Shown here one piece after another: positions 44,789 to 53,576 of a stretch of 64,000 nt of DNA. The notes under the pieces were generated by a model. That model saw only the letters and a list, made by a program, of their open reading frames with translations. It did not search any database and was not told where the DNA came from. The position numbers were made by a program, and so were the translations under genes. The DNA lies in the NCBI RefSeq assembly GCF_001499905.1, contig NZ_LQIS01000034.1:1-64000 (forward strand), written 5' to 3'. Position 1 is the stretch's first letter, and every line of letters begins with the position of its first letter. This DNA is from Mycobacterium sp. GA-1285 (GTDB lineage Bacteria > Actinomycetota > Actinomycetes > Mycobacteriales > Mycobacteriaceae).

Positions 44789-45515
44789 CGCGCAGGGTGT
44801 GAATCATCGGTGCACGCCCGTTGTCGATCTTCTTTCTGAGGTACGAGATGTACAACTCGACGACGTTCGAGCGGCCGCCGAAGTCGTAACTCCATACACG
44901 ATCGAGGATTTGCGCCTTGCTCAGCACGCGTTTCGGATTGCGCATCATGAACCGAAGTAGCTCGAACTCCGTCGCGGTCAACGTGATCGGCTCACCGCCG
45001 CGAGTCACCTCGTGACTGTCCTCGTCGAGGACCAGATCTCCGACCACGATCTTCGCGCCATCCGGTTCAGTTGTCACACCGGTGCGCCGCAGCAGCGCCC
45101 GTAGGCGCAAGACCACTTCCTCGATGCTGAACGGTTTGGTGACGTAGTCGTCCCCGCCTGCGGTCAACCCTGCGATGCGATCCTCCATCGAGTCCTTCGC
45201 GGTCAACAGCAACAGCGGCAACCCGGGGACCTGCTCTCGCAATCTGCGCAACACGTCCAAGCCGCTCATGTCCGGCAGCATCACGTCGAGCACCACGACG
45301 TCGGGCGGCGTCTCACGTGCCGAGGCGATGGCTGAAGCCCCGTCGGCCGCGGTCGCGATGTCCCAGCCCTCGTAACGCAAGGCCATCGACATCAGCTCGG
45401 TGAGTACCGGTTCGTCGTCGACCACCAGCACGTGTATCGGCTTGCCGTCGGCGCGACGCATGACGACGCGGCCTGCGTGCTGCTCGCTCACACCGGGGAT
45501 CGCCACGGCTCTCAT
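44757..45515 (-). CDS. OmpR-family response regulator (TrcR-like)
   Basis: A 252-residue regulator. The receiver domain has VLVVDDEPVLTELMSMALRY, phospho-acceptor Asp77 in DVVVLDVMLPDMSG and Lys in DDYVTKPFS. The winged-helix output has RVLSKAQILDRVWSYDFGGR and VVELYISYLRKKID. The receiver is close to M. tuberculosis TrcR as I recall it. The ATG at 45515 gives a 25-residue leader before the receiver; 45461 is an alternative start. It is coupled with the kinase gene by overlap. Confidence 0.9.
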   Translation of the reverse strand: MRAVAIPGVSEQHAGRVVMRRADGKPIHVLVVDDEPVLTELMSMALRYEGWDIATAADGASAIASARETPPDVVVLDVMLPDMSGLDVLRRLREQVPGLPLLLLTAKDSMEDRIAGLTAGGDDYVTKPFSIEEVVLRLRALLRRTGVTTEPDGAKIVVGDLVLDEDSHEVTRGGEPITLTATEFELLRFMMRNPKRVLSKAQILDRVWSYDFGGRSNVVELYISYLRKKIDNGRAPMIHTLRGAGYVLKPAR

Positions 45516-45638
45516 TATCGTGGTCGTCGTGAGGGGCGGCTGTGCGCTTCCTAAGCGCCGGCTGTGAACCTGCCAGGGTCTGTCAGGCCGCGGGCGGCGG
45601 TTCGGCCTTGACCGACGGCGTGGCCACCTACGTCGGGC

Positions 45639-45887
45639 TCACTTCTTGACGGCAAACGGAGCCGGGCCCTTGATGGTCGGCTCCGCCTTGCCGACCGCCG
45701 GCGCAGTGGAGGGTGTTGTCTGGGTCTCCGTCGCGCCGACGCTCATCCTCGGCATCGCGATCGGAGTGGGACCGGCAGGGTGTTCGACCACCATCCCGAG
45801 CGCGGCCATCGCCACGAACGCACCGCCGCCGACCACAGCTGAGGCTGCCCGAATTGCATTACTGCGTCCTACCCTGTGACGTGCCAT
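45639..45887 (-). CDS. Small exported or membrane-anchored protein
   Basis: An 82-residue protein with basic N-terminus (MARHRVGRSNAIRAA), one hydrophobic segment (about residues 14-34) and a Pro/Thr-rich tail ending KGPAPFAVKK. GGAGGAATTCGG lies ahead of the ATG at 45887, which decides this start over a longer in-frame ORF. No family is recognised beyond similar short mycobacterial exported proteins. It lies 123 bp upstream of the two-component genes on the same strand and could be an accessory of that sensor; this is inference. Confidence 0.65.
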   Translation of the reverse strand: MARHRVGRSNAIRAASAVVGGGAFVAMAALGMVVEHPAGPTPIAMPRMSVGATETQTTPSTAPAVGKAEPTIKGPAPFAVKK

Positions 45888-46071
45888 CCGAATTCCTCCA
45901 TTCGTGGTTGCCCAGTCGCCCCATCGGCGCGGCCACCGGTGAAATCGCAGATGTCGATTGACTGAACCAGCGGTCCCTGGACGCCCGCTGCGGCCCGGGT
46001 GAGAGTTCACCAAAATGCCCGGCTCGGTGGCCGCAACGGCCCGCATAACGGCCATCGGGGCCGTCATCTCC

Positions 46072-46077
46072 TAACCT
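46072..46077 (+). promoter_or_regulatory. Candidate -10 of the opp operon
   Basis: TAACCT lies 6 nt before the ATG of a 9-codon ORF and 32 nt before oppB. The -35 region is weak. The distance predicts transcription starting at that ATG. Confidence 0.4.
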
Positions 46078-46083
46078 GAGCGC

Positions 46084-46113
46084 ATGCAGCCGACCGACGG
46101 ATTCACCGCATGA
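46084..46113 (+). CDS. Possible leaderless micro-ORF (MQPTDGFTA)
   Basis: Nine codons and a TGA that overlaps the oppB ATG in an ATGA junction. It follows a -10-like TAACCT by 6 nt, the geometry of a leaderless start. oppB itself has no clear Shine-Dalgarno, so ribosomes finishing this ORF could re-initiate at oppB. There is no family evidence; it may be chance. Confidence 0.3.
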   Translation: MQPTDGFTA

Positions 46114-47087
46114 CGCGGTTCTTGGCCCGCCGACTGCTCAACTACCTGGTGTTGCTGGGACTGGCGTCGTTTCTGGTCTTCCTGCTCGCGTCGTGGCAGT
46201 TCGACCCCCTCGACAGCCTGGAAAGCCGCAACCCGCGCCCGCCCCAGGCCGTCATCGACGCCAAACGCGTCGAACTCGGTCTCGACAAGCCGGTGCTCGA
46301 GCAGTACGTCCACTGGGCATCCGGCGCCATCCGCGGCGACTTCGGGGTGACGATCGCCGGGCAGCCGGTGACCGACGAGCTGTGGCGGCGGGTGGGCGTC
46401 AGCCTCCGTCTGTTGGTGATCGGCTCAATCATCGGAACCATGGTCGGCGTGGCCGCCGGAGCGTGGGGGGCCATCCGGCAGTATCGGCTCAGCGACCGCG
46501 TCGTCACCGTGCTGTCCCTTCTGGTGATCAGCACACCGACCTTCGTGTTGGCCAACCTCTTCATCCTGGCCGCGCTGGGCGTGAACAACGTACTGGGCGT
46601 TCGGATATTCGAGTACACCGGCGAGACCTCACCCTTCCCCATCGAGGGGGCGTGGAACCAATTCGTCGACCGGTTGCAGCATTTGGTGCTGCCCAGCATG
46701 ACGCTCGCCATCTCCTCGATCGCGATCTACAGCCGGTACCAGCGCAACGCGATGCTCGACGTCCTCGGTCAGGACTTCATCCGCACTGCGCGGGCCAAGG
46801 GTTTGACGCGGCGGCGTGCGCTCGTCAAGCACGGCCTGCGCACCGCGCTGATTCCGATGGCGACGTTGTTCGCCTACAGCGTCGCGGGATTGGTGACCGG
46901 CGCGGTGTTCACCGAGAAGATCTTCGGCTGGTACGGCGTCGGCGAATGGATCGTCACCGGAATCGGTAACCAGGACATCAACATCGTCGCCGCCATCACC
47001 GTGCTGTCCGCTGCGATGATCCTGCTGGCCGGCTTGCTGTCCGACGTGGTCTACGCCGCGCTCGATCCGAGGGTGCGGGTGTCATGA
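46110..47087 (+). CDS. oppB: Oligopeptide ABC transporter permease OppB
   Basis: A 325-residue inner-membrane permease with six helices. The EAA loop is FIRTARAKGLTRRRALVKHG and the C-terminal VFTEKIFGWYGVGEW motif is typical of DppB/OppB proteins. The operon oppB-oppC-oppD-oppA has 4-base overlaps between B/C and C/D. It corresponds to M. tuberculosis Rv1283c-Rv1280c, an importer reported to take up peptides such as glutathione and bradykinin. Confidence 0.94.
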   Translation: MTRFLARRLLNYLVLLGLASFLVFLLASWQFDPLDSLESRNPRPPQAVIDAKRVELGLDKPVLEQYVHWASGAIRGDFGVTIAGQPVTDELWRRVGVSLRLLVIGSIIGTMVGVAAGAWGAIRQYRLSDRVVTVLSLLVISTPTFVLANLFILAALGVNNVLGVRIFEYTGETSPFPIEGAWNQFVDRLQHLVLPSMTLAISSIAIYSRYQRNAMLDVLGQDFIRTARAKGLTRRRALVKHGLRTALIPMATLFAYSVAGLVTGAVFTEKIFGWYGVGEWIVTGIGNQDINIVAAITVLSAAMILLAGLLSDVVYAALDPRVRVS

Positions 47088-48004
47088 CCGAACCAGCCAC
47101 AGAGCGCTCGACCACCGCGCAGTCCGGCCTGAAAGCAGCCGGGTTCGCATCGCGACGCGCGCTGGTGTTCCGCCGGTTCCTGCGTAACAAGCCGGCCGTC
47201 ATCTCTCTGGTGCTGTTGGTGGTCCTGTTCGTCGGGTGCTACGCGCTGCCCCCGCTATTGCCCTACAGCTACAACGATCTCGACTACTTCGCGCTGCAGC
47301 AACCGCCCAGCCCCGACCACTGGTTCGGCACCAACGCCCTGGGACAGGATCTGTTCGCCCAGACGCTGCGGGGCATGCAGAAGTCGATGCTGATCGGTGT
47401 CTGCGTCGCGTTCATCTCGACGATCATCGCGGCGACGGTCGGCACGATCTCGGGCTACTTCACAGACTGGCGCGACCCTGCCCTGATGTGGCTGGTCGAC
47501 CTGATGCTGGTGGTGCCGAGCTTCCTGCTGATCTCGATCGTCGTGCAGCGCACCAAGGGTGACATCTTCTGGATGATCGTGCTGCTGTCGTTGTTCAGCT
47601 GGATGATCAGCTCCAGGATCGTCCGCGGCATGACGATGAGCCTTCGCGACCGCGAATTCGTCGCGGCCGCACGCTATATGGGTGTCAGCGATTGGCGGAT
47701 CATCATCCGCCACATCCTGCCCAACGTCGCGTCGATCATCATCATCGACACCGCGCTCAACGTCGGTGTTGCGGTGTTGGCCGAAACGGGCCTGAGCTTC
47801 TTGGGTTTCGGTATCCAGCCGCCCGATGTGTCGCTCGGGACGCTGATCGCCGACGGGACGAAGTCAGCGACGACGTTCCCGTGGCTGTTCCTGTTTCCCG
47901 GTGGTGTCCTGGTGCTGATCATCTTGTGCGCCAACCTCGTCGGCGACGGGCTGCGCGACGCGCTCGATCCGGGTGCGCGCCAGCTCCGGAGGCGCAAGCG
48001 ATGA
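47084..48004 (+). CDS. oppC: Oligopeptide ABC transporter permease OppC
   Basis: A 306-residue permease with six helices. After a cytoplasmic N-terminus come the DppC-type TNALGQDLFAQTLRGMQKSM segment and the EAA loop FVAAARYMGVSDWRIIIRHI. The C-terminal ETGLSFLGFGIQPPDVSLGT is diagnostic of OppC. Its ATG overlaps the oppB stop, and its stop overlaps oppD. Confidence 0.94.
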   Translation: MTEPATERSTTAQSGLKAAGFASRRALVFRRFLRNKPAVISLVLLVVLFVGCYALPPLLPYSYNDLDYFALQQPPSPDHWFGTNALGQDLFAQTLRGMQKSMLIGVCVAFISTIIAATVGTISGYFTDWRDPALMWLVDLMLVVPSFLLISIVVQRTKGDIFWMIVLLSLFSWMISSRIVRGMTMSLRDREFVAAARYMGVSDWRIIIRHILPNVASIIIIDTALNVGVAVLAETGLSFLGFGIQPPDVSLGTLIADGTKSATTFPWLFLFPGGVLVLIILCANLVGDGLRDALDPGARQLRRRKR

Positions 48005-49842
48005 GCCTGCTCGAGGTCCGGGATCTCACCGTCGAATTCCCCACGGACTCGGTACCGGTGAAAGCGGTGCGCGGCATGAACTTCGACGTCGACAAGGGCG
48101 AGGTCGTCGCGCTGGTCGGCGAATCCGGAGCGGGTAAGTCGGCCAGCGCGATGGCCGTCGTCGGCCTGCTCCCCGAGTACGCCGACGTGTCCGGTTCGAT
48201 CCGGCTGCACGGCGACCAGCTGATCGGATTGTCCGATCAGCGGATGTCCGCGATCCGTGGCAAGGCCATCGGCACGGTGTTCCAGGATCCGATGTCCGCG
48301 CTCACCCCCGTCTACACCGTCGGCGACCAGATCGCCGAGGCGATAGAGATCCACCAGCGCGGCATCGGCCGACAGGCGGCCCGCAGGCGCGCGGTCGAAC
48401 TGCTCGAATTGGTCGGCATCGCCCAACCCGACCGGCGGGCCAAGTCGTTTCCGCACGAGTTGTCCGGTGGCGAACGTCAACGAGTCGTGATCGCCATCGC
48501 CATCGCCAACGATCCCGACCTGATCATCTGCGACGAGCCGACGACCGCCCTGGACGTGACGGTGCAGGCGCAGATCCTCGAGGTGCTCAAGACCGCCCGC
48601 GATGTGACCGGCGCGGGTGTCCTGATCATCACCCACGACCTCGGGGTGGTCGCCGAGTTCGCCGACCGCGCCCTGGTGATGTACGCGGGCCGGGCGGTCG
48701 AGGTGGCCGGCGTCGAGCAGCTGTACCGGGACCGGCGCATGCCCTACACCGTCGGGCTGCTGGGTTCCGTCCCCCGCCTCGACGCCGCCCAGGGCGCGCG
48801 GCTGATCCCCATACCGGGGGCACCGCCGTCGATGGCCGCGCTGCCGCCCGGATGTCCGTTCGCCCCGCGGTGTCCGCTTGCCATCGACGACTGCCTTGCC
48901 GCCGAGCCCGAGCTGCTGCCCGTGAACTCCGAGGCGAGCCACCGCGCGGCCTGCATCCGCACCGAACACGTCGTCGGCCGCAGCGCCGCCGAGATCTACG
49001 GCGTGTCGACGACCCCGCCCGACACGCCGTCCGCGGCCGAGCCCCCGGTGGTGCTGCGCGTCGACAATCTGGTCAAGACCTACAAACTGACCAAGGGTGT
49101 GGTGTTCCGCCGCCAGGTCGGGGAGGTGCGCGCCGTCGACGGCGTCAGCTTCGAACTGCAGCAGGGCCGCACGCTGGGCATCGTCGGAGAATCCGGGTCG
49201 GGCAAGTCGACGACCCTGCACCAGATTCTTCAGCTGACCGCGCCCGAGGGTGGCTCCATCGAGGTGCTCGGCAAGGATGTCGCCTCGTTGGACCGGCAGG
49301 GACGACGGCTGCTGCGAGGCGACCTGCAGGTGGTGTTCCAGGACCCGGTGGCCTCCCTGGACCCGCGGCTTCCGGTGTTCGATGTGCTGGCTGAACCGTT
49401 GCAGGCCAACGGGTTCGGCAAACGTGAACGTGACGAACGGGTCGGTGAACTGCTCGGCATCGTCGGACTGCAGCGCGAAGACGCCTCCCGCTATCCAGCG
49501 GAGTTCTCGGGCGGGCAGAAGCAGCGCATCGGCATCGCGCGGGCGCTCGCGCTGCAGCCCAAGATCCTCGCCCTCGACGAGCCGGTGTCGGCGCTGGACG
49601 TCTCGATCCAGGCCGGCATCATCAATCTGCTGTTGGATCTGCAGCAGCGGTTCGAGCTGTCGTATCTGTTCGTCTCGCACGACCTCTCGGTGGTGCGGCA
49701 CCTCGCCCACCGGGTGGCCGTGATGTACAAGGGCACCGTGGTCGAACAGGGCGACGGTGACCAGGTGTTCACCGACCCGCAGCACGACTACACGCGGCGG
49801 CTGCTGGCCGCGGTGCCGCAACCGCAGGTGAATCGCCGCTAG
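48001..49842 (+). CDS. oppD: Oligopeptide ABC transporter ATPase, fused OppD-OppF
   Basis: A 613-residue protein with two complete ABC domains. The first has Walker A GESGAGKS (about residue 40) and signature LSGGERQRV. The second has Walker A GESGSGKS (about residue 400) and signature FSGGQKQRIGIARAL. OppD-type Cys motifs lie between them (CPFAPRCPLAIDDC), a probable Fe-S or metal site of this family. The ATG at 48001 overlaps the oppC stop. Energises import by OppBC. Confidence 0.95.
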   Translation: MSLLEVRDLTVEFPTDSVPVKAVRGMNFDVDKGEVVALVGESGAGKSASAMAVVGLLPEYADVSGSIRLHGDQLIGLSDQRMSAIRGKAIGTVFQDPMSALTPVYTVGDQIAEAIEIHQRGIGRQAARRRAVELLELVGIAQPDRRAKSFPHELSGGERQRVVIAIAIANDPDLIICDEPTTALDVTVQAQILEVLKTARDVTGAGVLIITHDLGVVAEFADRALVMYAGRAVEVAGVEQLYRDRRMPYTVGLLGSVPRLDAAQGARLIPIPGAPPSMAALPPGCPFAPRCPLAIDDCLAAEPELLPVNSEASHRAACIRTEHVVGRSAAEIYGVSTTPPDTPSAAEPPVVLRVDNLVKTYKLTKGVVFRRQVGEVRAVDGVSFELQQGRTLGIVGESGSGKSTTLHQILQLTAPEGGSIEVLGKDVASLDRQGRRLLRGDLQVVFQDPVASLDPRLPVFDVLAEPLQANGFGKRERDERVGELLGIVGLQREDASRYPAEFSGGQKQRIGIARALALQPKILALDEPVSALDVSIQAGIINLLLDLQQRFELSYLFVSHDLSVVRHLAHRVAVMYKGTVVEQGDGDQVFTDPQHDYTRRLLAAVPQPQVNRR

Positions 49843-49853
49843 AGTCGGAGCGC

Positions 49854-51524
49854 ATGAAGATGCGACGCTTCGCTGCGGCTTCCATGATCGCCGCGCTGAC
49901 CCTGACCGCCTGCTCAGGCGGTTCCGAGGAGGCCCCCTCCGCCGGCGGCGAGGCGACGGTGGGAACCACCAACGACATCAACCCGCGAGACGTCGCCGAC
50001 CTGCAGCAAGGCGGCAACCTCCGGCTGGCGCTCAACGACTTCTCGCCCAACTTCAACCCGCTGCACATCGACGGCAACACCGGCGACAACAACTCGGTGC
50101 TCAAGCCGACCATGCCGCGCGCGTTCCGCATCGGGCCCGACGGCTCGGCCACCGTCAACACCGACTACTTCACCGACGTGGAGTTGACGAGCACCGACCC
50201 GCAGGTCGTCACGTACACCATCAACCCGAAAGCGGTGTGGAGCGACGGCGCACCGATAACCTGGGAGGACATCCGGTCCCAGATCAACGCCACCAGCGGC
50301 AACGACGACCGCTTCGCGATCGCCGCGACCAACGGCAGCGACCGGGTCGAGAAGGTCGAGCGGGGTGTCGACGACCGCCAGGCCGTCGTCACCTTCGCCA
50401 AGCCGTGGTCCGACTGGCAGGGGATGTTCGCAGGCACCAGCATGCTGCTGCCCAAGAGCTCGACGGAGGACCCGGAGGTCTTCAACAGGGGTCAGCTCAA
50501 CGGCCCCGGACCGTCGGCGGGACCGTTCATCGTCTCCAACCTGGATCGCGGAGCGAAGCGAATCACGTTGACCCGCAACCCCAAATGGTGGGGTGAGCAG
50601 CCTCTGCTGGACAGCATCACGTTCCTCGTGCTCGACGATGCCGCACGCATTCCCGCGTTGCAGAACAACACCATCGATGCCACCGGTCTGGCGACACTCG
50701 ACGAGATGCAGATCGCGCGACGCACACAGGGTGTGAGCATCCGGCGTGCGCCCGGCCTGGCCTGGTACCACTTCACGTTCAACGGCTCGCCCGGTTCGAT
50801 CCTGGCCGACCCCGCGCTGCGACGGGCGATCGCCAAGGGCATCGACCGCAAGACGATCGCCGAAGTCACCCAGCGTGGACTCGCCGACAACCCCGCACCG
50901 CTGAACAACCACATCTTCGTCGCGGGCCAGGAGGGTTACCAGGACAACAGCGGCGAGGTCACCTTCGATCCGGAGAAGGCCGAACAGGAGCTCGATGCGC
51001 TGGGCTGGCGGCTCAACGGTCAGTTCCGCGAGAAGGACGGGCGCCAACTCGTGATCCGCGATGTGCTGTTCGACTCGCTCAGCACCCGGCAGTACGGGCA
51101 GATCGCGCAGAACAACCTCGCCCAGATCGGGGTGAACCTCGAGCTGGACGTCCGCCCGGCGGCCGGGTTCTTCACCGACTACGTCACCGTCGGCAACTTC
51201 GACATCGCCCAATTCTCTTGGAGCGGCGATGCTTTCCCGCTCGCCAGCCTGACGCAGATCTACCGGACCGGAGCCGAGAGCAACTTCGGACAGATCGGCA
51301 GCCCGGAGATCGACGCGAAGATCGAGCAGACCGTCGGCGAACTGGATCCGGCCAAGTCCCGTGTGCTGGCGAACGAGCTGGACAAGATGCTGTTCAACGA
51401 GGTGTTCAGCCTGCCGTTGACCCAGTCGCCGGGAAACATCGCCGTGCGAAGCAATCTCGCCAACTTCGGTGCGTTCGGTCTGGCCGACGCCGACTACACG
51501 AAGATCGGCTTCGCGAAGCCGTAG
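49854..51524 (+). CDS. oppA: Peptide-binding lipoprotein OppA
   Basis: A 556-residue family 5 solute-binding protein. The signal peptide ends in lipobox LTAC (lipid-modified Cys20), with a short Ser/Gly/Glu linker. Features include SDGAPITWEDI, GAKRITLTRNPKWWGEQPLL and a C-terminal PLTQSPGNIAV. It delivers peptides to OppBC. It is last in the operon, 11 bp after oppD. Confidence 0.94.
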   Translation: MKMRRFAAASMIAALTLTACSGGSEEAPSAGGEATVGTTNDINPRDVADLQQGGNLRLALNDFSPNFNPLHIDGNTGDNNSVLKPTMPRAFRIGPDGSATVNTDYFTDVELTSTDPQVVTYTINPKAVWSDGAPITWEDIRSQINATSGNDDRFAIAATNGSDRVEKVERGVDDRQAVVTFAKPWSDWQGMFAGTSMLLPKSSTEDPEVFNRGQLNGPGPSAGPFIVSNLDRGAKRITLTRNPKWWGEQPLLDSITFLVLDDAARIPALQNNTIDATGLATLDEMQIARRTQGVSIRRAPGLAWYHFTFNGSPGSILADPALRRAIAKGIDRKTIAEVTQRGLADNPAPLNNHIFVAGQEGYQDNSGEVTFDPEKAEQELDALGWRLNGQFREKDGRQLVIRDVLFDSLSTRQYGQIAQNNLAQIGVNLELDVRPAAGFFTDYVTVGNFDIAQFSWSGDAFPLASLTQIYRTGAESNFGQIGSPEIDAKIEQTVGELDPAKSRVLANELDKMLFNEVFSLPLTQSPGNIAVRSNLANFGAFGLADADYTKIGFAKP

Positions 51525-51629
51525 CGGGGTGTGACGTTCGTGCACACCTCGAGGGCATTAGGTCCTTCGTCGGAGGCAATAGCGCCGCGAACCTGACATG
51601 TAGTCGTAGCGTGATGGGCGGGAGCGAAT

Positions 51630-52994
51630 ATGACGGCATTCATGCGCAATACCGACGCCTTCACCTGGGCGATGGAAAGTGACCCGCGGTTGCGGTCGAC
51701 CGTGGTGACGGTGATCATGCTCGACCGGGTGCCGGATTGGGGCGAGGTTCGTCGCCGGTTCGACCGGGTGAGTCGGATGCTGCCGATGTTCCGGCAACGG
51801 GTCGTGCAGTCGCCGCCGCCGGCACCGCCGAGGTGGGAACAGGCGCCCGATTTCGACCTCGACTTCCACATGCGACGAGTGACCGCACCGACGCCCGGCA
51901 CGCTGGACACCGTCTTGGAGATGGCGCGACTGGCTCAGATGGCCGACTTCGACAGGGCCCGTCCGCTCTGGGAGGCCACGCTGATCGACGGATTGACCGG
52001 TGGAGCGGCAGCGGTGTTGTGCCGATTCCACCACGCGTTGACCGACGGCGTAGGCGGCGTCCAGATCGGCATGATCCTCTTCGATATCCAACAGCAACCG
52101 AACAACGTTGTGCCCCTGCCGGAGGCGCCTCCTGCGGTCAGCGAATCGTGGTTCAGTGGCTACCGTGATGCGTTGCGCTACAACGCGGGTTTGGCCGGTG
52201 CCGCTATGAGCACCGCGATCACCTTCGCTCCGAGGTGGCTGAGTCAGGGCATCCGACGCCCGCTCGCGACGGTCAACGCGGCAACGGCGACGGCGGCGTC
52301 GGTCTACCGCACGGTCCGCCCGGTGAACAGCACCGGATCGCCTCTGATCACGCGTCGCAGCCTCGTCCGTCGCCTCGGTGTTCACGATGTTTCGCTGCAA
52401 CGTCTCAGAGAGGCCGCGCACCGGTGTGACTGCGCCCTCAACGACGCCTTCGTGGCCGGAGTCGCCGGCGGCCTGCGCCGCTATCACGACAAGCACGGCG
52501 TCGTCATCGGCGACCTGCACCTGACCATGCCGATCAACCTGCGGACCACAGGAGAGGAGATGGGCGGCAACCGGATCACGCTGATGCGATTCGACATTCC
52601 GGCGGGGCTGGCCGACCCTGCTCAGCGGATGCGCGAAATCCGCTCCCGGACAGGTGAAGTACGTCATGAGCGTGCGATTCCGTACACGCAGGCGATCGCG
52701 GGAGTACTCAACCTCATGCCCCGCTGGTATATCGGTTCCATTCTGCGCCACGTGGACTTCGTCGCCAGTGACGTGCCGGGCATCCCAATACCGGTGTACC
52801 TCGGCGGGTCGCGGGTCACCGCCCAGTACGCATTCGGCCCGACGATCGGCGCGGCGGTCAACGTGACGCTGCTGACGTATGCCGACACCTGTCACCTCGG
52901 CCTCAACGTCGACACCGGTGCGATACCTGACTACGACCTCTTCCGTTCCTGCCTTGTGGAGGGGTTCGACGAAGTCCTGACACTGGCGGACTGA
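51630..52994 (+). CDS. WS/DGAT family acyltransferase
   Basis: A 454-residue wax ester synthase/diacylglycerol acyltransferase-like protein. The catalytic HHxxxDG motif appears as CRFHHALTDGVGGVQIG near residue 134, and LTMPINLRT and a C-terminal YADTCHLGLNVDTGAIPDYD are family segments. These enzymes make storage triacylglycerol or wax esters, or act in lipid transfer. The N-terminus AFMRNTDAFTWAMESDPRLR is the mycobacterial form. GGGAG precedes the ATG. It is separated from oppA by 105 bp and ends before a large hairpin. Confidence 0.9.
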   Translation: MTAFMRNTDAFTWAMESDPRLRSTVVTVIMLDRVPDWGEVRRRFDRVSRMLPMFRQRVVQSPPPAPPRWEQAPDFDLDFHMRRVTAPTPGTLDTVLEMARLAQMADFDRARPLWEATLIDGLTGGAAAVLCRFHHALTDGVGGVQIGMILFDIQQQPNNVVPLPEAPPAVSESWFSGYRDALRYNAGLAGAAMSTAITFAPRWLSQGIRRPLATVNAATATAASVYRTVRPVNSTGSPLITRRSLVRRLGVHDVSLQRLREAAHRCDCALNDAFVAGVAGGLRRYHDKHGVVIGDLHLTMPINLRTTGEEMGGNRITLMRFDIPAGLADPAQRMREIRSRTGEVRHERAIPYTQAIAGVLNLMPRWYIGSILRHVDFVASDVPGIPIPVYLGGSRVTAQYAFGPTIGAAVNVTLLTYADTCHLGLNVDTGAIPDYDLFRSCLVEGFDEVLTLAD

Positions 52995-52999
52995 GCTGC

Positions 53000-53054
53000 G
53001 GCGACTTGTGCGTGATTCCGATCGCTCAGCGAACGTTTTCACGCACGAATCGCC
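53000..53054. terminator. 55-nt palindrome between convergent genes
   Basis: Left arm 53000-53026 and right arm 53028-53054 are imperfect complements around a central C. They include a perfect 8-bp GTGCGTGA/TCACGCAC block and outer GGCGA/TCGCC pairs. It fills the gap between the WS/DGAT gene and the DUF309 gene, so a bidirectional terminator is likely. A repeated mycobacterial palindrome is also possible. Confidence 0.6.
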
Positions 53055-53055
53055 G

Positions 53056-53523
53056 TTATTGGAGACGCGGGCGAAGCCGATCGGGGTCGATCTGCGCTCC
53101 GGCTTCGAGGTCGTCGATGAGCGTCCCCGCGTAGTCGACGAGCCCGGTGACGTCGACACCGTGCGTGGTAGAGGTGTCGTCGGTCAGACCACTGCGCGCG
53201 CGGCGCAATACCCCGAGCGCTCCCTTGGTGTTCCCGCGTTGCACGTGGGTGATGCCGACGGCCAGCTGGGCGAGGCTCTGCCACAGCGAGCGTTCGGTGT
53301 GCGGACCGTTCTTCCACGCCGCCTCGAACACCTCGTGCGCGTGGAACGCCATACCGTTGTCGAGAAGCTCCTGGGCATAGGCGAGGGTCTCGGCCGGCGG
53401 CATGTCTAGGTCGTCGGGAATCCGCGCGACACCCTCGCTGCCGTGCGGCAGCGGCCGTCCCAGCGCATCGCGGGGACGGGTGTTACGGGGACGCCCGGCT
53501 TCATCGCGGTCGCGATCGGCCAT
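53056..53523 (-). CDS. DUF309 family protein
   Basis: A 155-residue helical protein. The family motif is GMAFHAHEVFEAAWKNGP followed by LWQSLAQLAVGITHVQRGN. The His-x-x-x-x-x-Glu pattern suggests a metal or ligand site, but no activity is known. The N-terminal 40 residues are basic and low complexity (RDEAGRPRNTRPRDALGRP). ATG 53523 was chosen over a longer frame because upstream codons show no similarity. It lies 53 bp downstream of the SbcC-like gene on the same strand. Confidence 0.82.
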   Translation of the reverse strand: MADRDRDEAGRPRNTRPRDALGRPLPHGSEGVARIPDDLDMPPAETLAYAQELLDNGMAFHAHEVFEAAWKNGPHTERSLWQSLAQLAVGITHVQRGNTKGALGVLRRARSGLTDDTSTTHGVDVTGLVDYAGTLIDDLEAGAQIDPDRLRPRLQ

Positions 53524-53576
53524 GGCACCCATCTTGGCACCCGCGGCTGTCACGCACGCAGCAGCTCGGCAGCCGG

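Noticed and set aside
47674..49821. Minus-strand ORF of 715 codons
   Set aside because: Antisense to oppC and oppD, which have clear ABC motifs. Composition is that of a mirror frame.
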